DNA of 11,312 nt from Dehalococcoidia bacterium (lineage in GTDB: Bacteria > Chloroflexota > Dehalococcoidia > Tepidiformales > Tepidiformaceae): the NCBI GenBank assembly GCA_009838385.1, contig VXRS01000230.1:1-11312 (forward strand), in the 5' to 3' direction. The notes under the pieces are model-generated. The model was given only the letters and a program-made list of their open reading frames with translations. It ran no database searches and had not been told where the DNA came from. Below, piece after piece: positions 1 through 6,564 of the stretch; the stretch's first letter is position 1, and the number at the start of each line of letters is the position of its first letter. The position numbers and the translations under genes are program-made.

Positions 1-1259
1 GCCCCCGCCGTCCCCTCGAGGGCGTGCGCGTCGCCGACTTCTCCTGGTTCGGCGCCGGCCCCATCGCCGGGCAGACCCTCGCCTCCTTCGGCGCCGAGGT
101 TGTCCGCGTCGAGTCCGAGGCCCGCATCGATTCCCTCCGCGTCGTCGAGCCAGCCGCCCTCAACGAGGACGGCTCGAAGATGACGGACACCTACAACGCC
201 TCCGGCTACTTCAACAACTTCAACGCCGGCAAGCTCAGCTTCCTCCTCGACCTCAACACCGAGCGCGGCCAGGAGATCGCCTACCGCCTCGTCGAGCGCT
301 CCGACATCTTCATGACGAACTTCACCCCGCGTGTCCTGGAGAAGTGGAACCTCCTCTACGAGCACGTCTCCGGGGCCAACCCCCGCATCGTCGCGGGCTA
401 CGCGCCCATGCAGGGCATGGTCGGCCCCCACCGCGACTTCCTCGGCTTCGGCGCCGTCCTCACGCCCATCACCGGCATCAGCGAGCTCTCCGGCTTCCCC
501 CACCACCCGCCTATCGGCATCGGCACGAACTACCCCGACTACGTCGTCAACCCCGGCCACCTCGCCTTCGCCCTGCTCGCCGCCCTCCGCCACCGCGACA
601 TAACCGGGGAAGGCCAGCTCGTCGAGATGCCCCAGATCGAGTCCGTCGTGAACGCGCTCGCCCCCGCCATCCTCGACTACACCGCCAACGGCGTCGTTCA
701 GACCCGCGCCGGCAACCGTAACCCCGTCGCCGCCCCCCACGGCGTCTTCCGCTGCACCGACGACCCCACCTCCGAGGGCTCCGAGGACCGCTGGATCGCC
801 ATCGCCTGCCGCACCGACGAGCACTGGGCTGCCGTCTGCGACGCCTTTGGCCAGGTCGGGTCCGCCAGCGACCCCCGCTTCGCCACCCACGAGGCGCGCA
901 AGGCGAACGAGGACGCCCTCGAAACCCTGGTCAGCCTCTGGACCGCCGACCGCCGCGCCGAGGACGTCATGGCCGACCTCCAGGCCCGCGGCGTGCCCGC
1001 CGGCGTCGTCCAGAACGCCCAGGACATCCTCGACAAGGACCCGCACGTCCGCGACCGCGCCTACTACCAGTACCTCGACCACCCCGAGACGGGCCGCAGC
1101 GCTTACGACGGCCCCTGCGCGCGCCTCAGCGAAACGCCCGGCTTCCACGCCGCCCCCGCCCCGCTCTTCGGCCAGCACACCGACGAGGTCTGCCGCCGCA
1201 TCCTCGAGCTCAGCGACGACGAGGTCGCCACCCTCCTCGTCGAGGGCGTCCTCGCCTAA
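1..1259 (+). CDS. Family III (CaiB/BaiF) CoA-transferase, 5'-truncated by window edge
   Basis: Probably transfers CoA between acyl-CoA thioesters and free carboxylic acids in the cytoplasm; the substrate cannot be read from sequence. The reading frame (codons from base 3) is open to the left edge and reads PRRPLEGVRVADFSW, the usual family III N-terminal block, so the GTG at 24 is an internal valine and the true start lies outside. Numbering from that valine, residues 20-32 carry the SFGAEVVRVE CoA-binding region, D172 in YPDYVVNPGH aligns with the catalytic aspartate of formyl-CoA transferase, and HRDITGEGQLVEM (592-632 nt) is the family's RxxTGxGQ motif. The visible 411 residues are close to a whole single domain, but some relatives are two-domain proteins, so the missing part may be short or long. 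It ends in TAA 13 bp before a convergent gene. An acyl-CoA or aromatic-acid role beside the gene at 3245 is inference. Confidence 0.9.
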   Translation, partial: PRRPLEGVRVADFSWFGAGPIAGQTLASFGAEVVRVESEARIDSLRVVEPAALNEDGSKMTDTYNASGYFNNFNAGKLSFLLDLNTERGQEIAYRLVERSDIFMTNFTPRVLEKWNLLYEHVSGANPRIVAGYAPMQGMVGPHRDFLGFGAVLTPITGISELSGFPHHPPIGIGTNYPDYVVNPGHLAFALLAALRHRDITGEGQLVEMPQIESVVNALAPAILDYTANGVVQTRAGNRNPVAAPHGVFRCTDDPTSEGSEDRWIAIACRTDEHWAAVCDAFGQVGSASDPRFATHEARKANEDALETLVSLWTADRRAEDVMADLQARGVPAGVVQNAQDILDKDPHVRDRAYYQYLDHPETGRSAYDGPCARLSETPGFHAAPAPLFGQHTDEVCRRILELSDDEVATLLVEGVLA

Positions 1260-1262
1260 CGA

Positions 1263-1288
1263 CGCGAAGGGCTTACGACCCCTTCGCG
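1263..1288. terminator. Perfect 9-bp hairpin between convergent genes, likely bidirectional terminator
   Basis: CGCGAAGGG (1263-1271) is the exact reverse complement of CCCTTCGCG (1280-1288), separated by an 8-nt loop. It starts 4 nt after the CoA-transferase stop codon and covers the last codons of the minus-strand gene, whose TAA (1275-1273) lies in the loop. The position between two converging 3' ends suggests it stops or stabilises both transcripts. No T-run follows on either strand, so it is not a textbook intrinsic terminator. Confidence 0.55.
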
Positions 1289-1716
1289 CTCCTGCTGAGG
1301 AGCCGGGAATCCTTCCCCACAATCGCGAGCCAGCGCAGCGCCATGGCCACTCGTTGCCAGGCTTCGGCTGCGGGCTCGTCCCCGGTCAGCTCGTCGAGAT
1401 GCACGTCGATCCCGCATCGCTCGGCAAACGCAGCGACAAAGCTCTCCGGACTCTCAAGATCGCGCGTGGTCAGCGTGATGGTGCAGGTCCCCGCGTTCAC
1501 CAGCAGCTCCGCTCCCAGGCTCGGGGGCATGACGCTGGGCCAGGCCTGCGCTATCCAGAGCGGGCGGGGAGCAGGCTGCTCGATCCCCATGGCCTGCAGC
1601 ACAATCGTCGCCCTGCGAATCTTCTCCTCAATGTGGCCTACGGGGTCGTCAGACAAGACGGAATCGCCAGCCTCGGCAGCCTCCCGCACATACGACCGCG
1701 CGTCGCCCTCGCTCAT
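1273..1716 (-). CDS. Hypothetical 147-aa soluble protein
   Basis: I do not recognise this protein. It has no signal peptide, membrane segment or obvious catalytic motif. The N-terminal third is acidic and helical in character (residues 1-45, including HIEEKIRRATIVLQAMGIEQ). A strand-rich middle follows (about 62-85, LGAELLVNAGTCTITLTTRD), then a C-terminal helix with tryptophans at about 120-130 (EAWQRVAMALRWLAIVGKDS). The ATG at 1716 is chosen because TAGAAT (1728-1723 on the minus strand) lies 6 nt upstream, the spacing expected of a leaderless transcript; no Shine-Dalgarno is visible. It lies 49 bp after the 443-aa gene in the same direction, so the two may be co-transcribed, with this gene also having its own promoter. 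An ordinary bacterial protein of unknown function is all that can be said. Confidence 0.7.
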   Translation of the reverse strand: MSEGDARSYVREAAEAGDSVLSDDPVGHIEEKIRRATIVLQAMGIEQPAPRPLWIAQAWPSVMPPSLGAELLVNAGTCTITLTTRDLESPESFVAAFAERCGIDVHLDELTGDEPAAEAWQRVAMALRWLAIVGKDSRLLSRSAKGS

Positions 1717-1722
1717 GCGGCG

Positions 1723-1728
1723 ATTCTA
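1723..1728 (-). promoter_or_regulatory. -10 box TAGAAT for leaderless transcription of the 147-aa gene
   Basis: TAGAAT on the minus strand is followed by a 6-nt spacer and then the ATG at 1716, which would place transcription initiation at or next to the first base of the start codon. It fits the same TAnnnT pattern seen before the genes starting at 5250, 6579, 8471 and 10003. No TTGACA-like -35 is evident. Confidence 0.5.
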
Positions 1729-1765
1729 CCCCGCTCCTGGCCTCCCACTCGTCGAGGGGTTTGGC

Positions 1766-3097
1766 TCAGGAACCTGCGGCCAGCGCGTCCGTTTCGGGCT
1801 CAGAGACTGCCGGTTCCTCGGCCGGCTCGGGCTTCTCCACCGCAAGCTTGGGAGCAGGTGGGGTCCACGGCTTCAGCCCCTGCACGACCTCGCGGTAGAA
1901 CTCGTCCACCAGCTTCTCCATGTCTTTGACGAAGTTCCCCGACCCTGATCGCCGTTTCGTTCCTACCCTGCTGGTTTGGACTACGGTGAACGATCGCGGA
2001 GGACGATCCGTTCCAGCGAGTACGCCCTTAGGGTCGCTGCGGATAGCTCCCAGCAACTCCGCGGAGGTGAACTTGATCCACTCGAAGGAGACATCAATAC
2101 GCAGAGAGTCCGAGGCTGAGCGGAGTTGGCGCAGCAGCCAGTTCAGTCGGGCAGTTGAGCGAGCCAGGTCTGGTGCTGCCACAGTGACTGAGGCGGAAGC
2201 CATCATGGAGTTCAAGTCTGCGCTGATTTCAAGTGGTGCAACCGCGTTAGGAATCGCGATCTTCCCGGAGAGCGTTCCCTCGTCCACCAATTCCTTGGCC
2301 AGAGCCGTGGTTCGCACCGTTGGATCCCTAGCCTCTCTGCGCGTGAGCACTGGATGAACGTCGCCTCCAAGACGGGCCGCGAGACTGAGGCTGATGTGCT
2401 GTAGGAGCTGCTCCCAGCGCACGGCAACGCTGGTCGCCGTGTCGTCTCCTCGACGCAACGTCCCTTCCCGCAAGGCCGTACGAAGCGCCGTCCAGTCGGG
2501 CCCCATGTCGTCGAAGGCTCGCGCCCCGGACCCCTCGTACTGTAGGTAGCGGATGAGCTCACTAAGGATCCAGTCTTGCTCGGGGTCTTCGATGCCGATG
2601 TGGTCGTTCGCAACTAGAGCCGTGGAGAGAATCCGAGCCCAGGAAAGGTGGTAGAGCGGAACCCTCCCGTAGCGGACTTTGTTGACTGCGACCGGGTGTT
2701 GGCCGTAGACGGAAGCAATCTCGTTGCTGATGGTGAGAAGGCCATCAAAGCCCTCCTGCTTCACAACATCCAGGTAAGCCTCGACCTGCTCCTTGTCGAG
2801 TTCTGCCTTGCCCGTCTTCACTTCGACGACGAGCGTCCACGCTCGCTTTCCACGAACAACGCGGACCACGCCGTCGACGCGCACCTTCCTTCCATCCGCA
2901 AGTTCAAACGGCACTTCGCAGAATGCAGAGACCTTGCCTGCGGGCGCCCCTAGCGGCTTCAGAAGTTCACGTTCGAACTCATGCACGGCCGTCAGGACAG
3001 CCAGGAGCGCTGAGGTTGCGCGTCTCTCCTGCTCGTCCTGTCCGCGGATGCCCGAGATGGGGATGAGTCGCGCCTCGTGCCAGTGTTCTTCGCTCAT
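1766..3097 (-). CDS. 443-aa protein with PD-(D/E)XK nuclease-like N-terminal domain
   Basis: Residues about 55-110 look like a PD-(D/E)XK core. D75 lies in KVRVDGVVRV, E92 and K94 in the strand LVVEVKTGK, and a following helix contains Q104 and Y108 (EQVEAYLDV), the D...ExK...QxxxY arrangement seen in many nuclease-fold proteins. From memory it resembles a widespread uncharacterised family of about 440 aa found in actinobacteria and others, sometimes labelled 'stress response protein'. No function is established for it that I can name. The remainder (about 150-400) is helical/mixed without a motif I recognise; the last 35 residues are Pro/Glu/Ala-rich and probably disordered. Start: ATG at 3097 with AGAGGAG (3114-3108) 10 nt upstream. 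Composition differs from its neighbours: a row such as 2221-2280 is 34/60 GC against 47/60 at 4261-4320, and codons ending in A or T are common, suggesting acquisition by transfer. A DNA-cleaving role is an inference from fold motifs only. Confidence 0.75.
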   Translation of the reverse strand: MSEEHWHEARLIPISGIRGQDEQERRATSALLAVLTAVHEFERELLKPLGAPAGKVSAFCEVPFELADGRKVRVDGVVRVVRGKRAWTLVVEVKTGKAELDKEQVEAYLDVVKQEGFDGLLTISNEIASVYGQHPVAVNKVRYGRVPLYHLSWARILSTALVANDHIGIEDPEQDWILSELIRYLQYEGSGARAFDDMGPDWTALRTALREGTLRRGDDTATSVAVRWEQLLQHISLSLAARLGGDVHPVLTRREARDPTVRTTALAKELVDEGTLSGKIAIPNAVAPLEISADLNSMMASASVTVAAPDLARSTARLNWLLRQLRSASDSLRIDVSFEWIKFTSAELLGAIRSDPKGVLAGTDRPPRSFTVVQTSRVGTKRRSGSGNFVKDMEKLVDEFYREVVQGLKPWTPPAPKLAVEKPEPAEEPAVSEPETDALAAGS

Positions 3098-3128
3098 ACC
3101 AGTAGGACTCCTCTACACAAACGCCGGA

Positions 3129-3134
3129 GTTATA
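3129..3134 (-). promoter_or_regulatory. Possible -10 box (TATAAC) for the 443-aa gene
   Basis: On the minus strand TATAAC lies about 30 nt before the ATG at 3097, with the Shine-Dalgarno AGAGGAG between them. This would give a normal short leader rather than a leaderless message. No convincing -35 is visible, so this is only a candidate. Confidence 0.25.
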
Positions 3135-3174
3135 GCAGAACTGTGTCTGCCCCGCTCCTACCCCCGCCCCCGCG

Positions 3175-3180
3175 TATCAT
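3175..3180 (+). promoter_or_regulatory. Possible -10 box (TATCAT) for the AbfD/HpaB-like operon
   Basis: TATCAT stands out in the otherwise C-rich divergent intergenic region (3098-3244). Transcription would start near 3187 and give a leader of roughly 58 nt before the ATG at 3245. It fits the TAnnnT form of the leaderless promoters in this window, but here a leader with a Shine-Dalgarno follows. No -35 match is seen. Confidence 0.3.
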
Positions 3181-3231
3181 TGCCGCTCTCACTCACACCA
3201 GCGGGTCACGCCCGCCAATCTGACTACGCAC

Positions 3232-3236
3232 GGAGG
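3232..3236 (+). promoter_or_regulatory. Shine-Dalgarno GGAGG for the AbfD/HpaB-like gene
   Basis: GGAGG lies 8 nt before the ATG at 3245 and fixes that start. It is one of only two clear Shine-Dalgarno sites in the window, contrasting with the genes that start directly after a TAnnnT box. Confidence 0.75.
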
Positions 3237-3244
3237 ACAGCGCC

Positions 3245-4681
3245 ATGGGACTGCGCACGCCGGCCGAATACCTCGAATCGCTCAAGGACGGTCGCACCGT
3301 CTACTACCGCGGCGAGCGCGTCGATGATGTGACCACCCACCCCGTCATCTCCAAGGCCGCGAAGCACGCCTGCGTCGACTACGAGATGGCCGAGGAGCCC
3401 GAGTTCAAGGACCTCACCATCATCGACGAAGAGGACGAGCCCTACGCCCGCTACTTCAAGGTCCCAAAGAGCAACGACGACCTGCTCAAGCGCTCGCAGC
3501 TCATCGAGGCCTCCACCGCCCGGGGCAAAACCCTCGTCCCGCTCGTGAAGGAGATCGGCAGCGACGCCCTCTTCGGCCTCATGCGCATCACCCGCGCCGT
3601 CGACCAGGCCCGCGAGACCTCCTACCGCGCCCGCGTCGACGAGTTCTACCGCCACTGCCGCGATAACGACCTCACCATGTCCGTCGCCCAGACCGACGTG
3701 AAGGGCGACCGCTCCGCCGGCCCCGGCGGCCAGCCCCATCCCGACTACTACCTCCGCATCGTCGACCGCCGCCCCGACGGCATCGTCGTGCGCGGTGCCA
3801 AGACCCACACCAGCTGCACGACGAACGTCAACGAGGTCATCGTCCTCCCCACCCGCGCCATGTCCGAGGCCGACGCCGACTACGCCGTCGCCTTCGCCGT
3901 GCCGCCCGATACGCCCGGCCTCAAGCTCGTCGCCAGCCCCTATGGCGGCTGGTCCAAGAACAGCTTCGAGAACCCTCTCAGCGCCGACCGCAAGATGATG
4001 GAGACCACCACCATCTTCGACGACGTGTTCGTGCCCAACGAGCGTGTTTTCCTCGCCGGCGAGCACGAGTTCGCCGCTCCCCTCGCCCTCGGCTTCGTCG
4101 AGTACCACCGCTTCACGGCGGTCTCCTACAAGCTCCCCCTCGTCGACGCGCTCGTCGGCGCCGGGCAGCTGATGGCCGACATGAACGGCATCACCCGCGC
4201 GGGCCACATCCGCGAGAAGCTCGTCTGGCTCGTCAGCTACGCCGAGACCGTCCGCGCCCTCATCGAGATGGCCGCCGCCCGGGGCGCCCCCGACGAGGAG
4301 GGCATCTACGCCCCCGACGCCATGACCACGAACATCGCCAAGTACCACTTCGCGCACCACTACCACGAGGCCCTCCAGCACGTGCAGGACATCTCCGGCG
4401 GCTCTCTCGTGACCGCCCCCGGCCTCGAGGACTTCGAGAGCGCGGATACCGGCGACCTCCTCCGCCACTACCTCGGTGGCCGCGAGGGCGTCGACGGCGA
4501 GGCGCGGATTCGCGCCATGAACATGGTCAGCGACCTCACTACCGGCGATTTCGGCGGCTACCATGCGGTCCTCGCCATCCACGCCGAGGGTTCGCTCGAA
4601 GCGGAGAAGCTCATGATCGCCCGCGCCTACGACGGCCGCCGCACCCTCAACTACGCGAAGCAGCTCGCCGGGATCGAGTAA
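3245..4681 (+). CDS. 4-hydroxyphenylacetate 3-hydroxylase / 4-hydroxybutyryl-CoA dehydratase superfamily protein without Fe-S ligands
   Basis: A 478-aa member of the flavin-binding HpaB/AbfD superfamily, normal in length. Conserved blocks include VAQTDVKGDRS (147-157), PDYYLRIVDRRPDGIVVRGAK (166-186), a TTIFDDVFVPNERVF block (255-269), EYHRF (286-290) and VQDISGGSLVT (380-390). The wording, especially GDRS, DGIVVRGAKTH and the C-terminal EAEKLMIAR, is nearer to 4-hydroxybutyryl-CoA dehydratase (AbfD) than to HpaB as I recall both. However, of the [4Fe-4S] ligands of clostridial AbfD (C99, C103, H292, C299), only the histidine is kept (H288); the others align with P99, E103 and Y295. It is therefore unlikely to do the radical dehydration and more likely is a reduced-flavin monooxygenase or related flavoenzyme on an unknown substrate. 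The HPA-contacting histidine of HpaB (THA-type motif) also seems to be valine (V147). No flavin reductase gene is adjacent. The stop codon overlaps the next start (TAATG), implying coupled translation. Confidence 0.85.
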   Translation: MGLRTPAEYLESLKDGRTVYYRGERVDDVTTHPVISKAAKHACVDYEMAEEPEFKDLTIIDEEDEPYARYFKVPKSNDDLLKRSQLIEASTARGKTLVPLVKEIGSDALFGLMRITRAVDQARETSYRARVDEFYRHCRDNDLTMSVAQTDVKGDRSAGPGGQPHPDYYLRIVDRRPDGIVVRGAKTHTSCTTNVNEVIVLPTRAMSEADADYAVAFAVPPDTPGLKLVASPYGGWSKNSFENPLSADRKMMETTTIFDDVFVPNERVFLAGEHEFAAPLALGFVEYHRFTAVSYKLPLVDALVGAGQLMADMNGITRAGHIREKLVWLVSYAETVRALIEMAAARGAPDEEGIYAPDAMTTNIAKYHFAHHYHEALQHVQDISGGSLVTAPGLEDFESADTGDLLRHYLGGREGVDGEARIRAMNMVSDLTTGDFGGYHAVLAIHAEGSLEAEKLMIARAYDGRRTLNYAKQLAGIE

Positions 4682-5199
4682 TGGCAGCGACGCTCCTCCT
4701 GACACGCGAGCAGATTCGGGAGGGCGTCAGCGCGCTCGCCGCCCAGGTCGCCGAGGGCTTCCCCGCGGGTGAGATCCCCATCGTCTGCGTCGACATGGCC
4801 GCGCGTCGCTTCTCCGCCGACCTCGCCGCCCTGCTCGAAGGGGAGCACGGGCGGCTCTGCCGGATTACCCATGTGCGCCCGAAGGACCCCATCCCCGAGC
4901 ACGTCATGCGTGACTTCAACCTCGTCGTCGACACGCTCTTCGACACGGGACGGACGTTCCAGCTGCTCGAAGCCATCCCGGGGATGCGCACCACCCTCTG
5001 CGTGAAGGCCGATATCGACCCGAGGCTGTGGCGCCTCCCCGACTGGTGGGCCTACCTCGTGCCCAACGTCTACATCCACGGTTACGGCCTCGACGACTCC
5101 GACGGGCTCAGCCGCGACCTTGACGACATCCTCACCGACGAGCCCGTCCCCGCCGGCGTCACCGTCGTGTCGCGCATCGAGGTCAAGGCCCCGATCTAG
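4681..5199 (+). CDS. Divergent HPRT-like phosphoribosyltransferase
   Basis: A 172-aa type I phosphoribosyltransferase fold protein of hypoxanthine-guanine phosphoribosyltransferase (HPRT) length. The PRPP-loop is NLVVDTLFDTGRT (80-92) and the HPRT-style C-terminal block is PNVYIHGYGLDDSDGLSRDL (128-147). Several active-site positions are changed compared with HPRT as I know it. The acidic pair E-D before the loop is D84-T85. The Leu-Lys-Gly turn near the pyrophosphate site is replaced by DMA in IVCVDMAARRFSADL (34-48). The lysine that reads the purine 6-oxo group, just before the PD of 'PDFVGF', is L119. Salvage of hypoxanthine or guanine is therefore doubtful; another base, a non-nucleotide role or a regulatory role is possible. 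The ATG overlaps the TAA of the upstream gene by one base, so the two are almost certainly one transcript. Fold assignment is strong, substrate assignment weak. Confidence 0.75.
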   Translation: MAATLLLTREQIREGVSALAAQVAEGFPAGEIPIVCVDMAARRFSADLAALLEGEHGRLCRITHVRPKDPIPEHVMRDFNLVVDTLFDTGRTFQLLEAIPGMRTTLCVKADIDPRLWRLPDWWAYLVPNVYIHGYGLDDSDGLSRDLDDILTDEPVPAGVTVVSRIEVKAPI

Positions 5200-5212
5200 G
5201 CGGCATCGCCGC
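5200..5212 (+). terminator. GC hairpin after the phosphoribosyltransferase gene, weak terminator candidate
   Basis: GCGGC (5200-5204) pairs perfectly with GCCGC (5208-5212) around an ATC loop immediately after the TAG stop, followed by a pyrimidine-rich stretch (CCCTTTCTCT, 5222-5231). The short stem and interrupted T-run make termination uncertain, but it sits between the operon's last stop and the next promoter. Confidence 0.35.
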
Positions 5213-5237
5213 GCTCCCCAGCCCTTTCTCTGCCCGG

Positions 5238-5243
5238 TACACT
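5238..5243 (+). promoter_or_regulatory. -10 box TACACT for leaderless LON-domain gene
   Basis: TACACT is followed by a 6-nt C-rich spacer and the GTG at 5250, so transcription would begin at the start codon. The identical hexamer precedes the antiporter start at 6579. No Shine-Dalgarno or clear -35 is present. Confidence 0.6.
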
Positions 5244-5249
5244 GCCCCC

Positions 5250-5912
5250 GTGGCGAGTCTTGAGATCCCGCTGTTCCCGCTGCGCGCGGTGCTCTTTCCG
5301 GGGCACGAGCTGCCCCTGCAGATCTTCGAGGAGCGCTACAAGACCATGACCCGCGAACTGCTTGAGAGCGGCGGCGTCTTCGGTGTAATCCTCATCAAGC
5401 ACGGGCGCGAGGTCGGCGGCTCCGCCGTCCCCTACGACGTGGGCACGACCGCCGTCATCGAAGAGCACCGCGAGCTCCCGGGCGGACGCTTCCAGCTCGA
5501 CACCCGAGGCCGCGACCGCTTCCGGCTCGTGCGTATGCTCGAACCCCGCCCCTACCCCTACGGCGAGATCGAGTTCCTCGACGACGCCTACGACCCCGCC
5601 GACGTGCAGCTCAAGGCCGCCTTCGAGACGGCCCGCGCCACCTTCCCCGTCTACCTCCGCCTCGCCCTCGCCCTTTCCGACCAGTGGGCCCGCGACCTGA
5701 GCCTGCCCCGCGAGCCGCACCGCTTCGTCAACACCGTTGCCCCCTGGCTCCAGGTGGAAGAAGAGGGCAAGCAGCGCCTGCTCGAGCTGGAGTCCGCAGC
5801 CGACCGCCTCGGCCAGCTCGCCGAGCAGCTCGACGGCCTCATTTCCCGCATCCGCGAGCAGGTCGATACGCACCACCGCCAGCGGTTCGCCAGCCTGAGT
5901 GCCATCAGCTAG
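5250..5912 (+). CDS. Free-standing LON substrate-binding-domain protein
   Basis: A 220-aa protein consisting of the N-terminal substrate-binding domain of Lon without its AAA+ ATPase or protease. The family opening is plain at residues 5-30 (EIPLFPLRAVLFPGHELPL then QIFEERY), followed by the beta-rich core with GVFGVILIK (42-50), VGTTAVIEE (64-72) and the GRDRFRLVRM strand (87-96). The C-terminal 90 residues are helical and charged (ERE-rich, 175-210) and may be a coiled coil. Such stand-alone proteins are common in bacteria; an adaptor or substrate-recognition role is a frequent guess, but no mechanism is established. The GTG at 5250 is chosen because residue 2 onward matches the family start and a TACACT box lies 6 nt upstream. 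The gene overlaps the PAP2 gene by 14 bp. Confidence 0.9.
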   Translation: MASLEIPLFPLRAVLFPGHELPLQIFEERYKTMTRELLESGGVFGVILIKHGREVGGSAVPYDVGTTAVIEEHRELPGGRFQLDTRGRDRFRLVRMLEPRPYPYGEIEFLDDAYDPADVQLKAAFETARATFPVYLRLALALSDQWARDLSLPREPHRFVNTVAPWLQVEEEGKQRLLELESAADRLGQLAEQLDGLISRIREQVDTHHRQRFASLSAIS

Positions 5913-6552
5913 AGCGGTCTCGCGGGCACTCGGTGCCCATCCCGGCGTCGCGGTGCTCTGGGGCGTGGTGCTGGCCGCCGCCGTAACCCTCGCCGTCTTC
6001 GCCGCCCTCAACGATCGCCTCCCCGGCGACCTCTCCGCTACCCGCACGGTCCAGGACTGGCCCTTCCCCGGCGAGCCCTTCGCCGACACCCTCCGCTTCC
6101 TCAGCGGAACCGAGTTCGTCGTGACGATCGGCGCCGTCCTTGCGGTAGCTGCCTGGCTTGCCGGACGCCGCCGCCCCGCCCTTGCCCTCGCCGCCGGCCT
6201 CGCCGTGATGGTCCTGCTGCAGTTCGGCGTGAAGGAGATCGTCGACCGGCCCCGCCCCTCGCCGGACCTGGTCGATCTGCGCGCCGGGTTCACCAGCCCC
6301 AGCTTCCCCTCCGGCCACACCATGAGCCCGAGTTACCTCTACGGCTTCCTTGCCACTGCCGCCTTTGTCTTCCCCCTCACCACAAGAGTGCGAGCGGCAG
6401 CCACGGGGGCAGTCGTCGCTTTCCTCGTGCTCGGTGGGCTCACCAATGTATGGCTCGGCGTTCACTGGACCAGCGATGTCGTGGGCGGCTACCTCTGGGC
6501 CGCCGCTGTCCTCGTCCCCACCGCCTGGATCGCCTTCCGCAACCGTCTGTAG
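5899..6552 (+). CDS. PAP2-family membrane phosphatase with a changed third motif
   Basis: A 217-aa integral membrane protein with about five or six hydrophobic segments (near residues 17-37, 71-88, 94-110, 143-160, 168-183, 194-212). It carries the PAP2 signature: KEIVDRPRP (K112-x6-R119-P), PSGH (137-140), and NVWLGVHWTSD with H189 and D193. These form the vanadium-haloperoxidase-like active site that dephosphorylates lipid phosphates such as phosphatidate or undecaprenyl diphosphate. The arginine of the third motif (SRx5Hx3D) is N183 (codon AAT), which may lower activity or alter substrate. The GTG at 5899 overlaps the upstream LON-domain gene and has no Shine-Dalgarno, so translation is probably coupled; GTG at 5953 is an in-frame alternative that would start at the first membrane segment. 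Substrate unknown. Confidence 0.85.
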   Translation: MPSARAVSRALGAHPGVAVLWGVVLAAAVTLAVFAALNDRLPGDLSATRTVQDWPFPGEPFADTLRFLSGTEFVVTIGAVLAVAAWLAGRRRPALALAAGLAVMVLLQFGVKEIVDRPRPSPDLVDLRAGFTSPSFPSGHTMSPSYLYGFLATAAFVFPLTTRVRAAATGAVVAFLVLGGLTNVWLGVHWTSDVVGGYLWAAAVLVPTAWIAFRNRL

Positions 6553-6564
6553 TCCTTCCTCGCG

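Noticed and set aside
1717..1765. Terminator between the 443-aa and 147-aa genes
   Set aside because: Only a 3-bp stem with mismatched extension (CTC GAC GAG) is present, without a T-run.
3245..4681. Calling the gene a genuine 4-hydroxybutyryl-CoA dehydratase (abfD) or hpaB
   Set aside because: Three Fe-S ligands are not where AbfD has them, and HpaB substrate residues are also not evident, so only the superfamily is claimed.
3224..4705. A 493-codon open frame on the minus strand, opposite the AbfD/HpaB-like gene
   Set aside because: It is the mirror of a GC-rich gene: Gly/Val/Asp/Glu-rich without any family motif, while the plus strand has clear superfamily blocks, a Shine-Dalgarno and a coupled downstream gene.
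5250..5912. A truncated Lon protease gene
   Set aside because: The ORF is intact and of the usual length for stand-alone LON-domain proteins; no ATPase or protease remnant follows.
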